From the NCBI RefSeq assembly GCF_003194585.1, contig NZ_QHKZ01000002.1, forward strand, positions 186,001 through 250,000: DNA of 64,000 bases, written 5' to 3'. The stretch is from Nocardioides daejeonensis. Lineage in GTDB: Bacteria > Actinomycetota > Actinomycetes > Propionibacteriales > Nocardioidaceae. Positions 63,930-64,000 of this stretch are shown one piece after another. A program made the translations under genes and the position numbers. Each line of letters starts with the position of its first letter. The first letter of the stretch is position 1. The notes beneath the pieces were generated by a model. The model had not been told where the DNA came from. It was given only the letters and a program-made list of their open reading frames with translations, and did not search any database.

Positions 63930-64000
63930 CTAGTTGTCGTCCGGCCTTTGGGCGCCGTTGTCTCGCAGGTCAAGAGCGGCCCGGACCGCCTCGTGACTGT
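63930..64000 (-). CDS. C-terminal end of an unknown gene (cut by window edge)
   Basis: The complement is open from the window edge to a TAG at 63930-63932, encoding [20 protein letters not shown] and two more residues. It is 11 bases ahead of leuB and may be co-transcribed. At 22 codons nothing can be said about its function, and chance openness is possible. Confidence 0.35.
   Translation of the reverse strand, partial: SHEAVRAALDLRDNGAQRPDDN

Overview
The window is very GC-rich, densely coded chromosomal DNA from an actinobacterium. The syntenic cores (lepA/rpsT/holA; DUF177-rpmF-rnc-mutM with coaD-rsmD-recG; thiL; plsC-gpsA; leuCD beside an IclR regulator), a cofC gene for coenzyme F420, HU with a long Lys/Ala tail, and frequent GTG starts all fit Actinomycetota. 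I lean towards a Nocardioides-like organism, but that genus is an inference. I see no insertion sequence, prophage, CRISPR array, rRNA operon or replication origin.

Layout. 1-2.4 kb: a sulfate-ester module (arylsulfatase fragment, alkylsulfatase-like metallo-beta-lactamase protein, divergent TetR regulator with a palindromic operator). 2.4-18.1 kb: conserved housekeeping genes for translation, DNA repair, ribosome and cofactor synthesis. 18.2-23.3 kb: a RAM-domain protein, DUF3515 lipoprotein, SLT lytic transglycosylase, enoyl-CoA hydratase, membrane diguanylate cyclase, ddl and pyrE. 23.3-30.4 kb: the least ordinary stretch, with two large paralogous LuxR-type regulators facing tail to tail with overlapping ends, flanked by small lipoproteins and a secreted protein. 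30.4-38 kb: a trans-sulfuration enzyme, gpsA, plsC, cofC, HU, leuDC and its IclR regulator. 38-40 kb: alkylation repair (ogt, ada-alkA fusion). 40-45.9 kb: a two-component system divergent from a tripartite tricarboxylate transporter operon ending in a UspA gene. 45.9-47.7 kb: a soluble chemoreceptor and a PAS protein, like a split Aer. 47.9-51.6 kb: two tRNA-Glu genes and one tRNA-Gln beside gltX, a CPBP protease and an FAH-family hydrolase. 51.7-58.1 kb: an unassigned conserved protein, an MFS transporter with a strikingly structured leader, dps, and a BioQ-like regulator with bioYMN. 58.1-64 kb: cimA with a leader-peptide attenuator, a Ser/Thr kinase, ilvE and leuB.

How the genes work together. 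cimA, leuCD, leuB and ilvE together give the citramalate route to isoleucine and part of the leucine pathway. An upstream peptide with three consecutive Ile codons followed by an intrinsic terminator suggests isoleucine-sensitive attenuation of cimA. GluRS lies next to its likely tRNA substrates. The TetR operators, the IclR site and the histidine kinase each sit beside the transport or biosynthetic genes they probably control. The two observations most worth testing are the branched RNA fold that can hide the ribosome binding site of the MFS gene at 52.6 kb, and the cimA attenuator.
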